64,000 nt of DNA from Mycteria americana (lineage: Eukaryota; Chordata; Aves; Ciconiiformes; Ciconiidae): positions 108,197,756 through 108,261,755 of the forward strand of contig NC_134366.1 in NCBI RefSeq assembly GCF_035582795.1, in the 5' to 3' direction. Each line of letters begins with the position of its first letter. The stretch's first letter is position 1. The notes beneath the pieces are model-generated. The model was not told the DNA's origin and did no database searches. It was given only the letters and a program-made list of their open reading frames with translations. The position numbers were made by a program, and so were the translations under genes. Positions 36,490 through 49,932 of this stretch are shown one piece after another.

Positions 36490-37100
36490 GTTATTCTTGG
36501 CCTGGTACTATTAGAAATGACCTAGACAAAAATACCAAATCACTACTTTGCTGTTGTAAATATAGATAAGGGCAGGTGGCTTACATTAACTCCTTTGAAT
36601 TGCTTTGTAAGATCTTCTCACTTGTAAAAATACTCCTCTGAAGACAGTGAAATTGGAGGTTATACATTCACGATAAAGCCTCAAAGCTGCACTTGGAATC
36701 TGAGGGAGAGCAAATGGCATGAGACAACACTAAAGAGGACCTGGATGCTATGGTACATAAGCAGCTGAATGTGAGCTCCCAGAACAAAGCTTTTGCAAAC
36801 TAATACTCTGAAGCAAAACCAGAGCAACCTCAAATGCAACTGGAATGTGTATTGCCCCTGTTTAGAAGCACTGATGAAACCATTATTGAAATAATGCATT
36901 TGGTTTGGGCATTTACACTTCAAAGGGATGTTAAATATTGGAAAGAGTCCAGAATAAAGTTATGAAAGGTGTAGAAATTGTGCATTAATGTGAGATACTT
37001 TAAAAGCACACTCCAATGCAGGTGAAGAGGTACCTTTGTCATAAGCGTACTTGTCTGGGTTAGAAATGTTTGAGGAGCAGAAGCAGTGTTGGCTTTCAGA
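36490..37100 (+). repeat. Ancient CR1-clade LINE remnant
   Basis: Decayed, but it follows CR1 ORF2 order on the plus strand: gttattcttggcctggtact, then atgacctagac, then gaggacctggatgctatggt followed by cataagcagctgaatgtgag, then a block like acacttcaaagggatgtt and ggaaagagtccagaataaag. No open frame is left. The signal-peptide-like open frame on the other strand at 36,920-37,150 is a by-product of this element. Confidence 0.6.
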
Positions 37101-40100
37101 AAATGACAAAATTCTGAAAGCAAAACTAAAAAAAATAAGACTAGAAACATGGCTATAGGATTAAATTCTCTGAGAATCTGTTTTAAAACAATACAAAATT
37201 GTCAGTAAAAAATTGAGATTTTTTTTTCAAAGATGTACTGTAGCTCAAGCATACGCAGCTGCAATTTTGATGCGGAATACATTGGCAGAGGTTCTGTGCA
37301 GTCTGATATGGAGGTGGTACAGCCACAAGATTGTACTCGGTCTTTCCTTTCCTTAAACTTTATGATTCCAGAAGAAGACCAAGAAGTCTACTTATGTAGT
37401 AGCAAAAGAAGGAATAGGATCCCAAGGATGTTCCCAAAAAGAAAAGTTTGGGGTTTTTTGTAGGTTCTAAGAGGCAACGTCTGAAGAGCTCCTGGCACAT
37501 TTAATTGTAAGCACGATGTTCATACCTGACTGTCCAGTTCTGCTACCATTGCTAATGTGATCTCCCAGACAACCTAGCAATGACTTCAGAGAAGTCCATA
37601 TTTCCTCAAGGAAGAAATGACAATGCAAAATGCTATGTCACGCATGTAAAGATCATCAAAGGAACAAGAGTTCCACCTTCAGGTCTGGGAAAATACTACC
37701 TCTGATGGCAAAAGATAGCTCAGAAAAAAAATGTAATGTGTAGATGGAGTTGGACTTCCTGAATTACAGACAGACTCAGACTTGTATTGCATGTCTGTGA
37801 TCAGTTCTGAGTGGTCTTTCATAAATCTGATGACTGTGTATATTCCTATACTGTTATCAGAGAAACTGTTGTGTATCACCAATAGATAATGTAGAAAATC
37901 ATGGCGAGTCCTAGAAAGGCAGAGAGCTGTTGTACATCTGACTAAGGAAGAGCTTGCAGCAGTTTCTTTTCCACGTGAGATCGTTCAGTTTTCAGAGACA
38001 TGGATTCAGGACCAGGATCCGGGTGTGCAATTCATTTAACATGGTTCCTTCACTTCATCTTACTGCTCGGCTCTCTTCTCAGCAATCTTTCCTTCACACG
38101 CAGACTCTCGGGTAACTCATGCTGGGGACAGTATTTCAGTGAGTGTTGCTCAATAAAACACAGAACTTCCCAGATACTTACATGATGTTCCCAAAGATAT
38201 ATCTTTTTCCAGTAGAGCATTTCAAAATTCTGTTGCCTTTTCAATGCATTATTATTACAGATACACTGATTTCACTGTCAAAAGACTTGTGCTGGCAAGA
38301 ACCGATAATAAAGTTTCCACTGTGTCATGGAAAACAGCCATTACTGGGTTACAGTGAACACTGCACTCTCTCTCAGTCTTTCAGAAGTACAAGGTTGTTT
38401 GAAATGAGATCCCCTTCTAACATACATCCATGAAAAAAATCAAACTCTTTCGGTAGTTCGTGACTGAGGGGTGTTTTGTGGAATATGTGGCAGCATTTTC
38501 TGAAACTGTCTTCCTGATGTGAGCAAAATACTGTGAATTGGTTTTGGGGGGAAACTGTTTGCTACCGTTGACAAAAATTGTGCTGTAGTTTTTTACGGTT
38601 GGTGGAATTCTGATCCAATGCCCTTTTAGTGTAATTTGCTGCAAAACCAGCTCAGATTTTTTGAAGATCCTTTGTATAGTATTGCAGAAAGTAGGTCTCC
38701 CAAGTGGTAATGAAACAGAAGAGGTTTACTATACATTAACATATTCACAGTAGCAGGAACACTGAACAGGGTGTAAAAGTAGGAGAGAAAGCAATTAGGG
38801 CAAAGCAGATTTTATTCTGAGAGAAGCACTTCCTCACTGGTTGCACTGGTTATGTGGGTCTTTTCCAGCGTATTCACAAGTCTCACACTGCGACCTTGAT
38901 GCAGGAATGGTTTACAGTAGCTGCTGTTGATCAACCCCTGCAACAGTGGTGTAGGAAAGCCTATACAGAGAGGGTGATATGTACAGAAACTATCTATCTA
39001 CAATACCTGGTCCGCAGTAGGATTTCCCTGCTGACAAGAGGAGGGTGAGACAGGCATTGCTAGCTGCTGAGAGCACGTGTCGCCGGTGCTTGGGGAACAC
39101 ATACGTGCAGCACTTTGCCTGGGGAGCCTTAGCTGTCCACCGCCGGCATAACCAAAGGAGATAAAACATAAAAACAAGTGTTGCTGTGGTTGTGGCCCTG
39201 CCTGAGAACTTCCTCATGACTGGAATTTAATCAAGACCCATTTTTTTTTCCCCAACGTCTTTCCATCCCAGCTGGAGCTGAAGAGGATTTCTCACACTCA
39301 GAACTACTGATCAGCTTTCAGTATGGGCTGTAGCAGCGGTGTATCAGATATTCTCAGTTTCGTTTGTGAGGTCACCTAAGCAGTCTTACTTTACTACAGA
39401 AGAAGGCTGAGCCAACTCAGTTAAAAAGCTTTTAGCGGGACTGTCTTTTGTGCACATTCGTCTCTTGTTATAGGACCGAATTACACTGGCATCACCTAAA
39501 CTAAATCCCTACAAGTTTAACTAAAAAAAAGAGTTTCCATACAAGGCAGTTTTACCAACTGAAGGAAGTTGGTCCCATTTTTTTTGTTTGTTTGGTTTAT
39601 ACAAGGCCTTAGAAATTCTGTATCAAATCTTAGTGCCATTCAAGTCAGTGGTAAAATTTCCATTAAATTTAGCAGGGTGAGGATTTCATTCTTTGCCCAG
39701 GTTCCCATACTTCCTGACACAAGAATATAGAAACCGTAGTCAGGGGAAAAAAAAAAGGTGGTGGCGAACCAACTGAACAAACATTCATTTATCCAGGTCA
39801 TCCACCATACTTACTGGCAAATGTTCCTTTTGTAAAACCATTCAGCCTTGAAAGAGAGATTCAGAATGTCTTTTAATTGCAGACCAGAGGTGTAATGTCG
39901 TGGGCTTGCATTCATAATCAGTTTATATTAAAATGTTTGTAAAACCATTTTTAATTTTTCTTGCTTAGTTGGGAAGATGATTTGGATTCTGCTGCTTCTC
40001 TAACACATGCAGATCATGAGCAACTGCCTGTTCAATAAGAAATTCAGGGAATTTCAGAAATAAATTAAAATTGAGAATACTCACATTCATTTGGGGTGCT

Positions 40101-40589
40101 TTTCCACTGACTTGATGTTACAACTCTACTTTTAAGATTTCTAGAATTGTCTTTGCCTTGTCTCTTCCCCCTTATGGGATAACCAGAAAGACATTGTTCA
40201 GCTCTGCCAAAAAAGTTCCTTGTGCTGAGAAGTGGAGCGAATAGACATGAAGATCTGTAGCCTGGCTAGTCTGGATTATGGAGTATTTCTTGAATATTGT
40301 TTTTCTGGAGATAAAAAGTTTATCAGACTGTTTCTGATTTAAAATCTACGTCAGACTCCAAGGCATACATTGAGTTAATCAGGAATTTACCTGTCTGTAT
40401 GATGAATGACCTGTTAATCATGCTACTGGTTCAAAGGCTTTGTATGCCATCTAGTTTTGGATTGTCTCCAACAGTGGCCACAAGTGCACGGTGAGGGAAG
40501 AGTAAGAATCGAGCAAGCATACGTGCTAGTTCTTCCTTAACATTCTCCCAACCCTCAACTTTTTTTGCATTGGGGGTTTTCTGAACCAG
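37101..40589. other. Intergenic DNA with one small signal-peptide-like frame
   Basis: No recognised gene or repeat. A minus-strand frame of 75 codons at 39,217-38,990 starts MRKFSGRATTTATLVFMFYL, a hydrophobic leader, and lies in a local CpG-richer patch (39,040-39,150). It has no family match that I know. Confidence 0.5.
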
Positions 40590-41170
40590 GTGTGGATTGT
40601 TTCCTCAGTAACCCCAGTGGATCTCTCTTTCAAATGTTCACCCAGTCTCCCCTAGAAAGTAAGTAAAGCTCTTTCAGCCATGAAGTCGTTTGGCAAGGAT
40701 TTTCACAGGTCTGTTCCCCTCTGCGTAGAGAGGCTGGGTCTTCTGACAGTTGATTCCTCTCCAACCTCTCCATGCTACTCGTTACTCTGTAGACATCATT
40801 TCTGCTCTACAATGTCTTTCTTTTCAGGCTCAACCACTCTTTGTGGACAACTTGTTCCATAACTTTGATCATCCTTGCTGTTTTTCTCTGGGCCTTTTCC
40901 AGTTCTGATATATCCTTTTTTTTTTTTTTTTTGGAGATGAGGGGATCAGAGCTGCACACAGTATTCATTTTGGAGGCAAAATATAGATTTATACAATGTT
41001 ACAATCGTATTTTCTGTTTTGTTGTCTACTCCTTTGCTAGTAATTCCTAGCATTTGATATGTGCCCCCCTCTTTTTTTTTAACTATGTCTAAGAAGTTTT
41101 CCTGCGAGTCTCCATTATAACCCCAAAGTCTTGCTTTGAGTGGTAATGTCCAGCATAATGGTAGGCTACT
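40590..41170 (-). repeat. Ancient CR1/L3-like LINE remnant
   Basis: Plus-strand text includes ctgggccttttccagttctg, then gatcagagctgcacacagta, then atagatttatacaatgttac and cctttgctagtaattcctag. This phrase order is characteristic of an old amniote CR1/L3-type repeat in reverse. It is interrupted by a long T run at 40,916-40,934. Confidence 0.55.
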
Positions 41171-44100
41171 TAGCTTAGGAACTGACCATACAGTTGCACT
41201 GAAAGTAATTGAAAGCACCATAATAAATAATGCACTTGTACAAAGGAATACTTTCACTCACAAGAAAGCGGTTCTTGCTAGGAGAAGAAGGGGCGAGTCA
41301 GAAGTGAAGAGGAGGAATGGCTGAGGTATAATTCTACATCTATTGCTAGAAAGTATCTGTCATTTCTAATATGTGGCAAGCAGTATACAATTTTAAATGT
41401 GATGGAAACATTATCTTAGCAAATCATAAAATATACGCTCTCAAATCGGAACCTTCTTTGGTCCTGTGCTGCTTTGTTTCTTTCTGCCTTACACATTTTC
41501 CAGTATCCATCAATTTCTTTGTATCTAGGGAACCCCTCATGACCCGGATCTTTACAGTGATGCTTGCTAGTATTATCTTGAAAAGTTTAAGTTGCTTCTG
41601 GCAGAAGTCAGACCCTTTTCTCTGAAAGATGCAAAATGGGAAGGTAGTCACTTACAATTAATTCCTTCACTGTCTCCTGCTTCCTGCTAGGTCGTAGATA
41701 TGTCTAAACCATGAGGGGGAATGCTGGCATAAGACAAATGGCTTAGGCGCATATTTCAAACTTGTTTCTTTCTTTCCTGCTAGACGGTTTTACTGCAGAG
41801 GTGCTCATTGGCGCTTCTTGAAAAAGAAAATGGATGATCTCGCGTCAAAGATGCAAAGCTGAAGGATATCGGCTCCCTTGTAAAGTCAGGTAGACATTTT
41901 CACTGCCTCACAGGCAGTGTCATGTATACACTAAAACTGTGAAATGCTCAAGTTCTGTAACAGTAGAGTGGAGATGCTGCATAAACGAATATACATGGTC
42001 CAAAAAGACTTAATTCCACAGTAAGGATTGTTTTTATAAATAATATTTTAATCTTATTCTATTTACTTTTAGTATGGCAGTAACACTGTGAAGCCCTGAA
42101 GTTCAGTCTTGTAGAGATAAACCTACTTTAAAGTTTTGTCTCAGAGAAAGAAAGCCTTTAAAGCCTATTTTAGTTTAAAACATAATTGAAAGTTTGATTT
42201 TCTTGATGAGTACTTTGGGGTACATGTTCAGCTAGCTGTGTGGAGAATTAGCTGTGCAAGTCCCATTACCGCTAATGCTACTACTAATTCCCTGCACATC
42301 ATACTGAATATTTACATCTTCGTTAATATTTAGATGAGCCATTAAAATATTGGTTTTTCACTGTTACAATCATCTGTCATACAAAAAAATCATAAACCTG
42401 TGGAAAAGACAATTTTTAGTTAAAGATTTTTAATGCTATTTAAAAAATAGCATTATTAGAATTTCAATTAAACCCTAAATTGTGACTAAAATGGCTTCAT
42501 TTCTCACCTCAGAAATACTAGATTGGATTAATATTCTGTAGGGCCCTGTGAATGTAGATTATTTGCTTTGTGTGCAAAAGCCTGGGTGTCAGAGAAGCTT
42601 AAGAGGGGCATTAGCTTAATGCTTGGGTGGTACAGAGAGTGAGTTATTTTAGCAGTTTTAAATCTGGTAGCAAATACTGTCCACATGATGGATTTCAATC
42701 ATTTATGAATGGGTCTCTTCCATAGCAGCTACAGACGAGTAAATCACTGGGCAAAACCTTTAATTGGCGAGTGACTGTGTTTGGCAACTTTGCACGTTGA
42801 TAGCATCACTTGGCTACCATGACTGGATCTCATTTTCTGTCTGTCTGACTGCTTCATGCTGAGGGTCATCTCTGAGCTGGACAGCAGTCTCAAAGTTAAT
42901 AGGATGGAGGTAATGAGTACAAAACAGCTCTTATAAGCCTCAGGCCTCAAAAGAAACTGAGACAACATTTCTGTGGATCTAAGCACAAAGCCTGCTATCT
43001 GCTTTCTTTTACAAGTAGTTGCTTAGGTCTCTTAGTTGTTCCTATAAGTTGTGATTCTTAATGTAGCTGTGATTTTCTTAGGAGGAAGTAGGAAGCCAAT
43101 GGGGAATCTGCCAGTACTTTTGCTTCTAGTATCAGAAAATTTAGAGGTAAGGCCAGGACAAACTTGGTGTGGAGGGTGGATAGATGTGGAGGCTGACAAG
43201 AAGCAGGGCAGAAGTGATGCAGTGCCTGGATGAGAGCAAAATACACCTGAACAGTGGGGGAGAAAGGACTACAGTGAAGGTAGGAGTGAGTCCAGATTCA
43301 ATTTGTTTGTCTGGGAAGTCTAGCAGACATGTGGGAGGAAAATAGTTCAAAAACCAAGACAGAGTGAACATTAAAATTTTACACCAGTGTGTTTTTAATC
43401 TAATGCTCTGTGGGTTAAACTTCTGGTTTGGGGCATGTGACTCAGGGGGTTGTCAAATTAGAGTTTGGCCCTCCTGAAGACAACTCTGAGCACCTGAGTA
43501 AATCAGATGAAAGTTTGCCTGGAATTTAAAAGTGCCATGTGTTTCTCAGGACTGTTTCAGAGCTGATGACTCAAGAAATTTCCTGGGACCAGTTGAACCT
43601 CAGTCTTACTGTTCGGGTTAATGGACTCACAGCAGAGCTTAATGTTCAAATATTATAAACGAGATTCCTCTAGACTACTTTAGGATCCAATTACTTTGGA
43701 AGACTTATGCTACCCATACTTCTGCCTCTTCAGGAGCATCTTCAAAATGTATTTCAGGAGAACAAGTTAGTCCTTCCTGCACTCCCTCACTGCAGCCCTC
43801 TGCCCCCTATGACTTCCCTTCCAGGTGATAGGAATGCAAATACTGAGCACAAATTGCTGTCCCACCAATTGACACTGATCAGGTAATACCCATTTCCAAC
43901 AGCAGAAGCTCTCTAGCGACGGTGAGTCCTAGTAATAAGGCTGCATGCAGATACAAGCAGAGGAGCAATAAAGTGACTTGTGCTTCTTACGGAAGTCCGT
44001 TGTGTTTACAGGTATTTCCGCAAAGAAGGAGCATAAGTGGGATCATAGTTTGCCTCTCCATCCTTTGGATAAGGAAGGAGGCTTTCAGGGAGTGGTAGGA

Positions 44101-47100
44101 TGAGCTTGCTGATGAGGATGTTGGGATCTGCCTTCTTCCAGCCCACACCCCACACCCCACATGTGATTCTTGCTATTAATAGTCTTGTTCTTTGCATTGC
44201 CACCTTCAGAGTACTCTGCCGCTAGTCTCTTGCCTCTGTCCTTCCTGTCCCTTCCCCAACTCTGTTCCTCTATGTATGACGCATCCCAAAAGCTCTTTAT
44301 CTTTTCCAGTGTCCAAAAGCCCTGTGTCTATACCGCACTCCAGCAGACCTAGAAGCCCTGCAACAATGCTAAAAGCACTCATAATAATATGTAGCAATGG
44401 TATCAGAACTGTAAGGAGAGGAAGAGATGTCAAAGATATACTTTCATTGCCACCCTTAACTGAAGCAAAAGACCATCAGATAGCACTGGTGATCACCATA
44501 CCAATGTAACATGTAAGTCATCAAAGCTCTTCACTTTAACAAAAATGTTGCCATGTTTTGCACAAAATGCGGAAACGTGTTGCACATCTGAGGCTATCGT
44601 TCCTTTTTTTTCCAGTCTGTGCCCTGGATCCGTCCATGAATTGCAAGGCAATAGCACTTTTTCCTCCCTCTGTGTGATCAGTTCCAGGTGAGAGGTATGT
44701 TCTTCTTCTCTCTTCCCCGAGGTTGCCATAGACCTTCTGGACCCATTCAAAACCACATCTATCCAGGATACCTTAGGTTCTCAGCATCATGCCTGTTACC
44801 TCATCAGACTTTTTTTAGGAGATAAGACTGCCTGTAGGTTTTGAGACTCGCTGTTTGGTATTTTTTGCTTCACAGGGTGCAGTCTTCAGCAGTTTTATTC
44901 TATCTACCCAGCTTCTGTTGAAGCAACTTCGAAAGACTGAGTAATAGACTCTGTGCTACAACAAATAGTAACATTTCAGAAGAAAATTGTATGAGAAGTT
45001 AAAATTTTATTGTCAAATGTTAGATTTTGCTTAGATTTACATGATAATAGAAAAGTATTTATAGTTTGATTCTTTTATGGGTTTGGGTGTTATAAAAAGA
45101 AGTTGGAAGCAACAGAATGTCAAGCTATATAAAGTTGTTTGTATTTTTACCAATTTATATCATTTCATTAGCAAAAGGCATGAGGAATGCAGATGTTATG
45201 GTTTAAAACTCATACTTTATTAATGTAAATTTATCAGATAATGTTCCCATTTTATCAAAGTAAGTTGGGATTTACCATTGATTTCAGTGTCACCAGGATT
45301 TGACTCATTTAAGATAAAAAAAAGTCCTATTTCAATGTTGACATACTGGAAGTCAAGCAAAATGTCTTAGCATAGTTACAAGGCATAGAGGTGTACTTCA
45401 GAGTTTTAAGTTCCTTTTTTTGCTATGCACTAGAGGTTGGTACTGTAGTGTTTGTAGTCTTTCTTCCCTAGAGTGATGGCCAGTCTCACTGCAGCCCTTC
45501 AATAGACATTTTCTGCTAAGGCAGACTGTTATTTGTCACTAAGTGCATGTGGATACAAACTGAATCATCAAATCAGGACTCTAAAAAACAAGAGAGAGAG
45601 AGGGAAAAAAAAGGCAATCACTCTGCACAAGGCAATTAACACTGGGACCTTTACAAAATGGGGAAATGGTAATTTGTGGGAGATGGGTTGGATATACACG
45701 GACACAAGCGGATTTGCTGTGATGTATTACAGGTAGTGCCAATTGAATGCACCTGAAAGGTTTTGTAGTTTTTCACTGCCTGCTGCTTCATTAAATCATT
45801 TGCAGTGATGAGGAATAACGATAAAGGCACATACAGCGACACTGATGTGATACTGTGCATATATGTATTGCACAGCAATTAGGAATATACCAGAGGTTAT
45901 CCACCATCTACTGTTACACCTCTGTCTTACAAGAGAAAATGGAAGCAGAGTCTGAATAAAGAGAACAGTGGGATTTAATCGATTTCCTGGCAATGTGCAA
46001 ACATCTGTATTGACACTATTTAGCAAAATTACAATATGTTGTCCAAGATCCATGTTTGGCAGAGGTGGCTGATGAACCCTCAGATAGTGTGCTGATTTTT
46101 TTATGTATACATTTTTTTTCTGGCATAGACGTTATTGCTGTGATCTGTGACCCAGCTCCATTTCAGCTACACTGAAGGATATCAGAGACTGGGCAGTTGT
46201 TGGAAACATTGACTGAAGGGTGACTTGTGTGCATGGAAAGAAGGGGAATTTTATCACCTAATACTGAAATTGCCCTGACATGCCTTGTGTGTAGAATTTT
46301 TGCCACAAACTTCCGGACTGCAAGCGTAAATAGCACAGACTAAATAACACAGCCCAAATGTTCAGCTTAGAGGGGGAGTTTTAATGGCAAACTGAGTGTG
46401 CAAGGCGAGGGAGAACTATAGAGCCAAAACACGATCAGCCAGACAAAAGCAAGAGGCTGGGGGCAATGGTAGTAGCAAGGAGAAGACAAAAAGCACAAAA
46501 CCAGATTTCACCTATGTAAAAATGGATGCGAAACGATTTTCAAGAAAAGCAGATGCTCAGAAAGGAGAGGCCAGGTGAGGGCTGCGGCAGGGCTGTGGCA
46601 GGGGATGTGGGTGGCCCTGGTGCAGCAGGATGGGTGAAGGCAGGCTCAGTCTCGGGACTGAGCTGCCTAAGCTCTGGCAGCAGAGCAAGGTTCACCTTCA
46701 GCCTTTACTTCAGCGGAGGCATTGATAGGGCCTTCGCCTTTCCCTGGTTGTCCTGAAACTTGGATAAGATTTTCTTCTGTAAAGCCTCTACTCTTCCATT
46801 GAAACCACCCAGTGGGTTCAGAAGTTCTTAGTGGGGTCTGAGGGACAGGAGCATAGCATAACATAAGCCTCATTTGCCTAGAAAACTAGGACAGAGGGGA
46901 TATTAAATAATGTTATTGGTGTTCATGGCACAGGTGGCTCAGGTAGAACAAGTTGAAGAGAAAAAGGTGTTCTTTGGATTAAACAAGATGGATTTCTGAG
47001 GTTAAAAAGCGCATTTTCATGTAATTAAGGACTATATCATAATACTTACACAAGAAAGGGGGAAAAAAAGTTTCTTCAGGCACAGAAGATTCTTCTTGGC

Positions 47101-48404
47101 TCTTTTATTTCCTAACTTCTAAATGCTTGACTAGAGCTACATAACTTTTTAAACAATTTTTTGTGTGTGTATGAAATACATGTATCAGCTACAGCAACTG
47201 TTCAAGTGTGAATTTATTTTTAAATAGAATTGACTCCTTGTATTAGTATAGGTGCTTTGGAAGTAGAAACATTTCTATATTATCACCATCTATCTTTTGA
47301 GAGAGAGACGTATATTTTTACCTTGGCAATTCTGGTAGCAAGGTGGAGGCAGTTTTACAATAATCTGAATATATTTAAGGTGTGCAGTTCATTTTTGTAC
47401 CTAATGAATAACCGTGTGCCTGAGTGGGTGGATGGAAAATAAGAAGCTCTTGGATTAGATAGAGAAGGTGAAACACGTTACATTTATGCACGTAACATAC
47501 CTGCTAATATTCCAATACATTTGATAAACTCACTGTTAAAAGCCATTTTTAATGCATGTGATGGCAATCAGTTTTCTTTGAAAACTGTGATTCCAGGGAG
47601 GAAAAGAAAGTCCGTACATTTTAGAAACCAATACAAGTGTTTCGTCGAGTTAAACCAGAAATCACATTATTTTCCAGTCACATTTCTCCTGTGGTCCCTG
47701 CAGTGCTGTAGGCAGAGATGAAACAGAAATTGGCACAGGCTGAAAGGACTACGGGCAGAGCGGGCGCTCACTAACAGGGTGACACACGATTTCTTCTGCA
47801 CTGAGTGGACTCCGACACCTTTGGTCTGTAGCTGCACCACGTGGCTACTAAAGACAAGCTACCAAATGCTTTGCTCGCACACAAAACTGGTAATAAGTAA
47901 CTAATAGTAAAATGATGGCTAGGAACATCGAGGCAAGTTAAGAAGCGTGTTATCAAGAGAGTACTGTGGAAATGGTTCAACAGCCTGCGTCAGAGAGTCT
48001 GGGGCACAAAACAAGGAGTACCTTCAGTCTCCCATTTGGTGTGGAGAGACCTGCAGAGACATCTGAAGTTACAGACAAGTGGGTGACCTGAGAGTCTTCC
48101 GCTCCGTTTCCGAAAGGATGGCCGGTCCGAGAGCGTCCAGCAGTCCTGCCGGCCAGCGTGCCTGGGAGGTCTCAGCTGGAGGCAGGCAGCTCCGTCAGGA
48201 CTGTCACTGTCACCACAGGCGGCTGCTGCCCGTGTTGCACAGCTAACCAGCAACTATAACTAAGCGGCAGATAACCAGCTGGAGTTTGGGAAAGAAGATG
48301 CTCCGTAGATACTAAAAAGTCATCTTTTGGGAGAACTGCAGAGCTTTGCTTCTTTCCAGCGGTCACATTTGTGACCTGTCACGATGAAACTTTCTGCATT
48401 CTTC
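41171..48404. other. Intergenic DNA, no gene seen
   Basis: About 7 kb of AT-rich sequence. Visible items: an 11-bp-stem hairpin at 42,431-42,455, an (AG)6 run at 45,591-45,602 and a CpG-richer patch at 48,090-48,240. Short open frames are present but none has a family match. No repeat family is recognised. Confidence 0.5.
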
Positions 48405-48692
48405 AGTCCTTCCTTGGGTAAAGACGGTGAAAATGGCTCCTTTATCTGTAAGGAACATTATCTGTTGACATATGCGTGGAAGACAAACTAAGTATCCCTT
48501 GGAAATTCCCTACGATGGCTAGTGTGTCATTATTTGCTTTAGCCCTTCCTCCCTACAGACAACAAAAAGGGATCCTTCATTTGTAAGGAACATTTCAGGT
48601 TGATACAAGTTATCTGGGAGAAAAGGAAACATCCCTTGGAAATCACATACAACAATCGGTTTGGCATTGATTTAGTTGCTTTACATGTCTTT
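48405..48692. repeat. Diverged tandem duplication, unit about 135-150 bp
   Basis: Copy 1 (about 48,405-48,541) and copy 2 (about 48,542-48,692) share ccttcct, AGAC, then ggNtcctt, the perfect block tgtaaggaacatt, gttga, atcccttggaaat and a common end, ttgcttta, in the same order and direction. Copy 2 carries small insertions. No known repeat family is recognised. Confidence 0.75.
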
Positions 48693-49749
48693 TCTGCTGG
48701 ATAATTTTGATATAAAATATGGAGCAAGATACCTGTAAATCACTTCTGAAGGAGTGAGCAATTAATTACAAAGCAGCCTTAATAAAGAATGCCAATATCC
48801 ACGTATAGTCTCCCTTACCAAAATAAACTTTCTCCAGAATATACATACTTTTAAAATTCAGAAATAATTTCAACATATTGAAATATTAATTTTAAATGCC
48901 TTGCCATAGGATAGTAGAACAAAGGGTGAGGCATGGGAAAGGGGAGAAAAGAATTATAGTATAAAACAAGGCTCATACCTGGGAAAAAGGTGTATGACAG
49001 AGACCGACAGCTCTACTGAAGACTCCCCATTTTCCTGTTGGTTTGGAGGATGCTCTCTCCCATGGAATAGTTGTCTTGGCCACAGCAAGTGGAGGGCTGC
49101 TGCCCAAGCTCAGCACTCATAATCTATGCAAAATAGCTAAATCCCGGTCTCAGAGGGGACTAGCAATTTTTAAGGAGAGCTAGATTTAGCATTTTCAAGT
49201 CTTCAGATCAATTCCCTTTTATCTCAGACAGAGCCGTGGTCACGCCATCATGTGGAAAGCATTACCTTACGGAGGGACTGGTAAACTGATGTTTGTAGAT
49301 GAATCTCAACTGATTTAGTTTAAATTTTGAGAGGTGCGTGTGAGAAGGAGAAAGAAGATCTTTAGATCATCCTTGCTTCCTCTAACTGATACCCAGCTGC
49401 TACCATTTTTGAATCCTGGTGGTTAGTTTATTTATGGTTTCAAGGTTACCTATGAAAAAAAAATAGAGGCAGAAACTTGATTTTAAAATGACACACCTCC
49501 AGAAATGATGTTTAGGATGCCTGTCACTGAAAAGGTAGCACTTGAAATAAATTGCAAGTGCAATGCATATCAGGATAAACATCAGAATTTTCCCAGGTAT
49601 CCTGAAAAGTCTGGAAAAAGAGATGGGTGCCTGGAGCTGCTTAGGCATCTGTTTGCCATGTGTTTTCACTAAGGAAATGAAATAAAATGTTAGAAAATGT
49701 GCAAGAGGTAAAATGTAGGAGGCACCAAACTAAAAATAACAAGGCTTAC

Positions 49750-49932
49750 ATGGAGACTGGACAGCTGGGTCTTCATGGGCTCGAAATGGAATACAGTTAA
49801 TGCAATTTTTACCAAGTGCTTCTGAAGCGTGGTGGTACTGGTCTCCACAGAAGCCATATCTGGTCCATAGATCTCCACCAGTCCCAGAATATGGAGGAAG
49901 ACTAGATTGTCCACAGGCAGATACAGGATAGA
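49750..49932 (-). other. Exon-like, cysteine-rich open segment (speculative)
   Basis: 183 bp flanked by a plausible acceptor (ttggtgtttctag) and a strong donor (CCAT|gtaagc). In one frame it would be a symmetrical phase 1-1 exon of about 60 residues with cysteines in ACGQ, YGFCGDQ and KNCINC, and possibly a last one split by the donor. Extracellular modules often sit on phase 1-1 exons (general knowledge). A second frame is also fully open, which weakens the case. I do not recognise the family. It could equally be chance. Confidence 0.25.

Noticed and set aside
36920..37150. Minus-strand frame with a signal-peptide-like start (MFLVLFFLVLLSEF)
   Set aside because: It lies antisense to a decayed CR1 remnant and has no splice context; a T-rich stretch explains the hydrophobic run.
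44493..44756. Minus-strand frame ending HVSAFCAKHGNIFVKVKSF
   Set aside because: It looks protein-like but has no good splice sites, no recognised family and no CpG enrichment.
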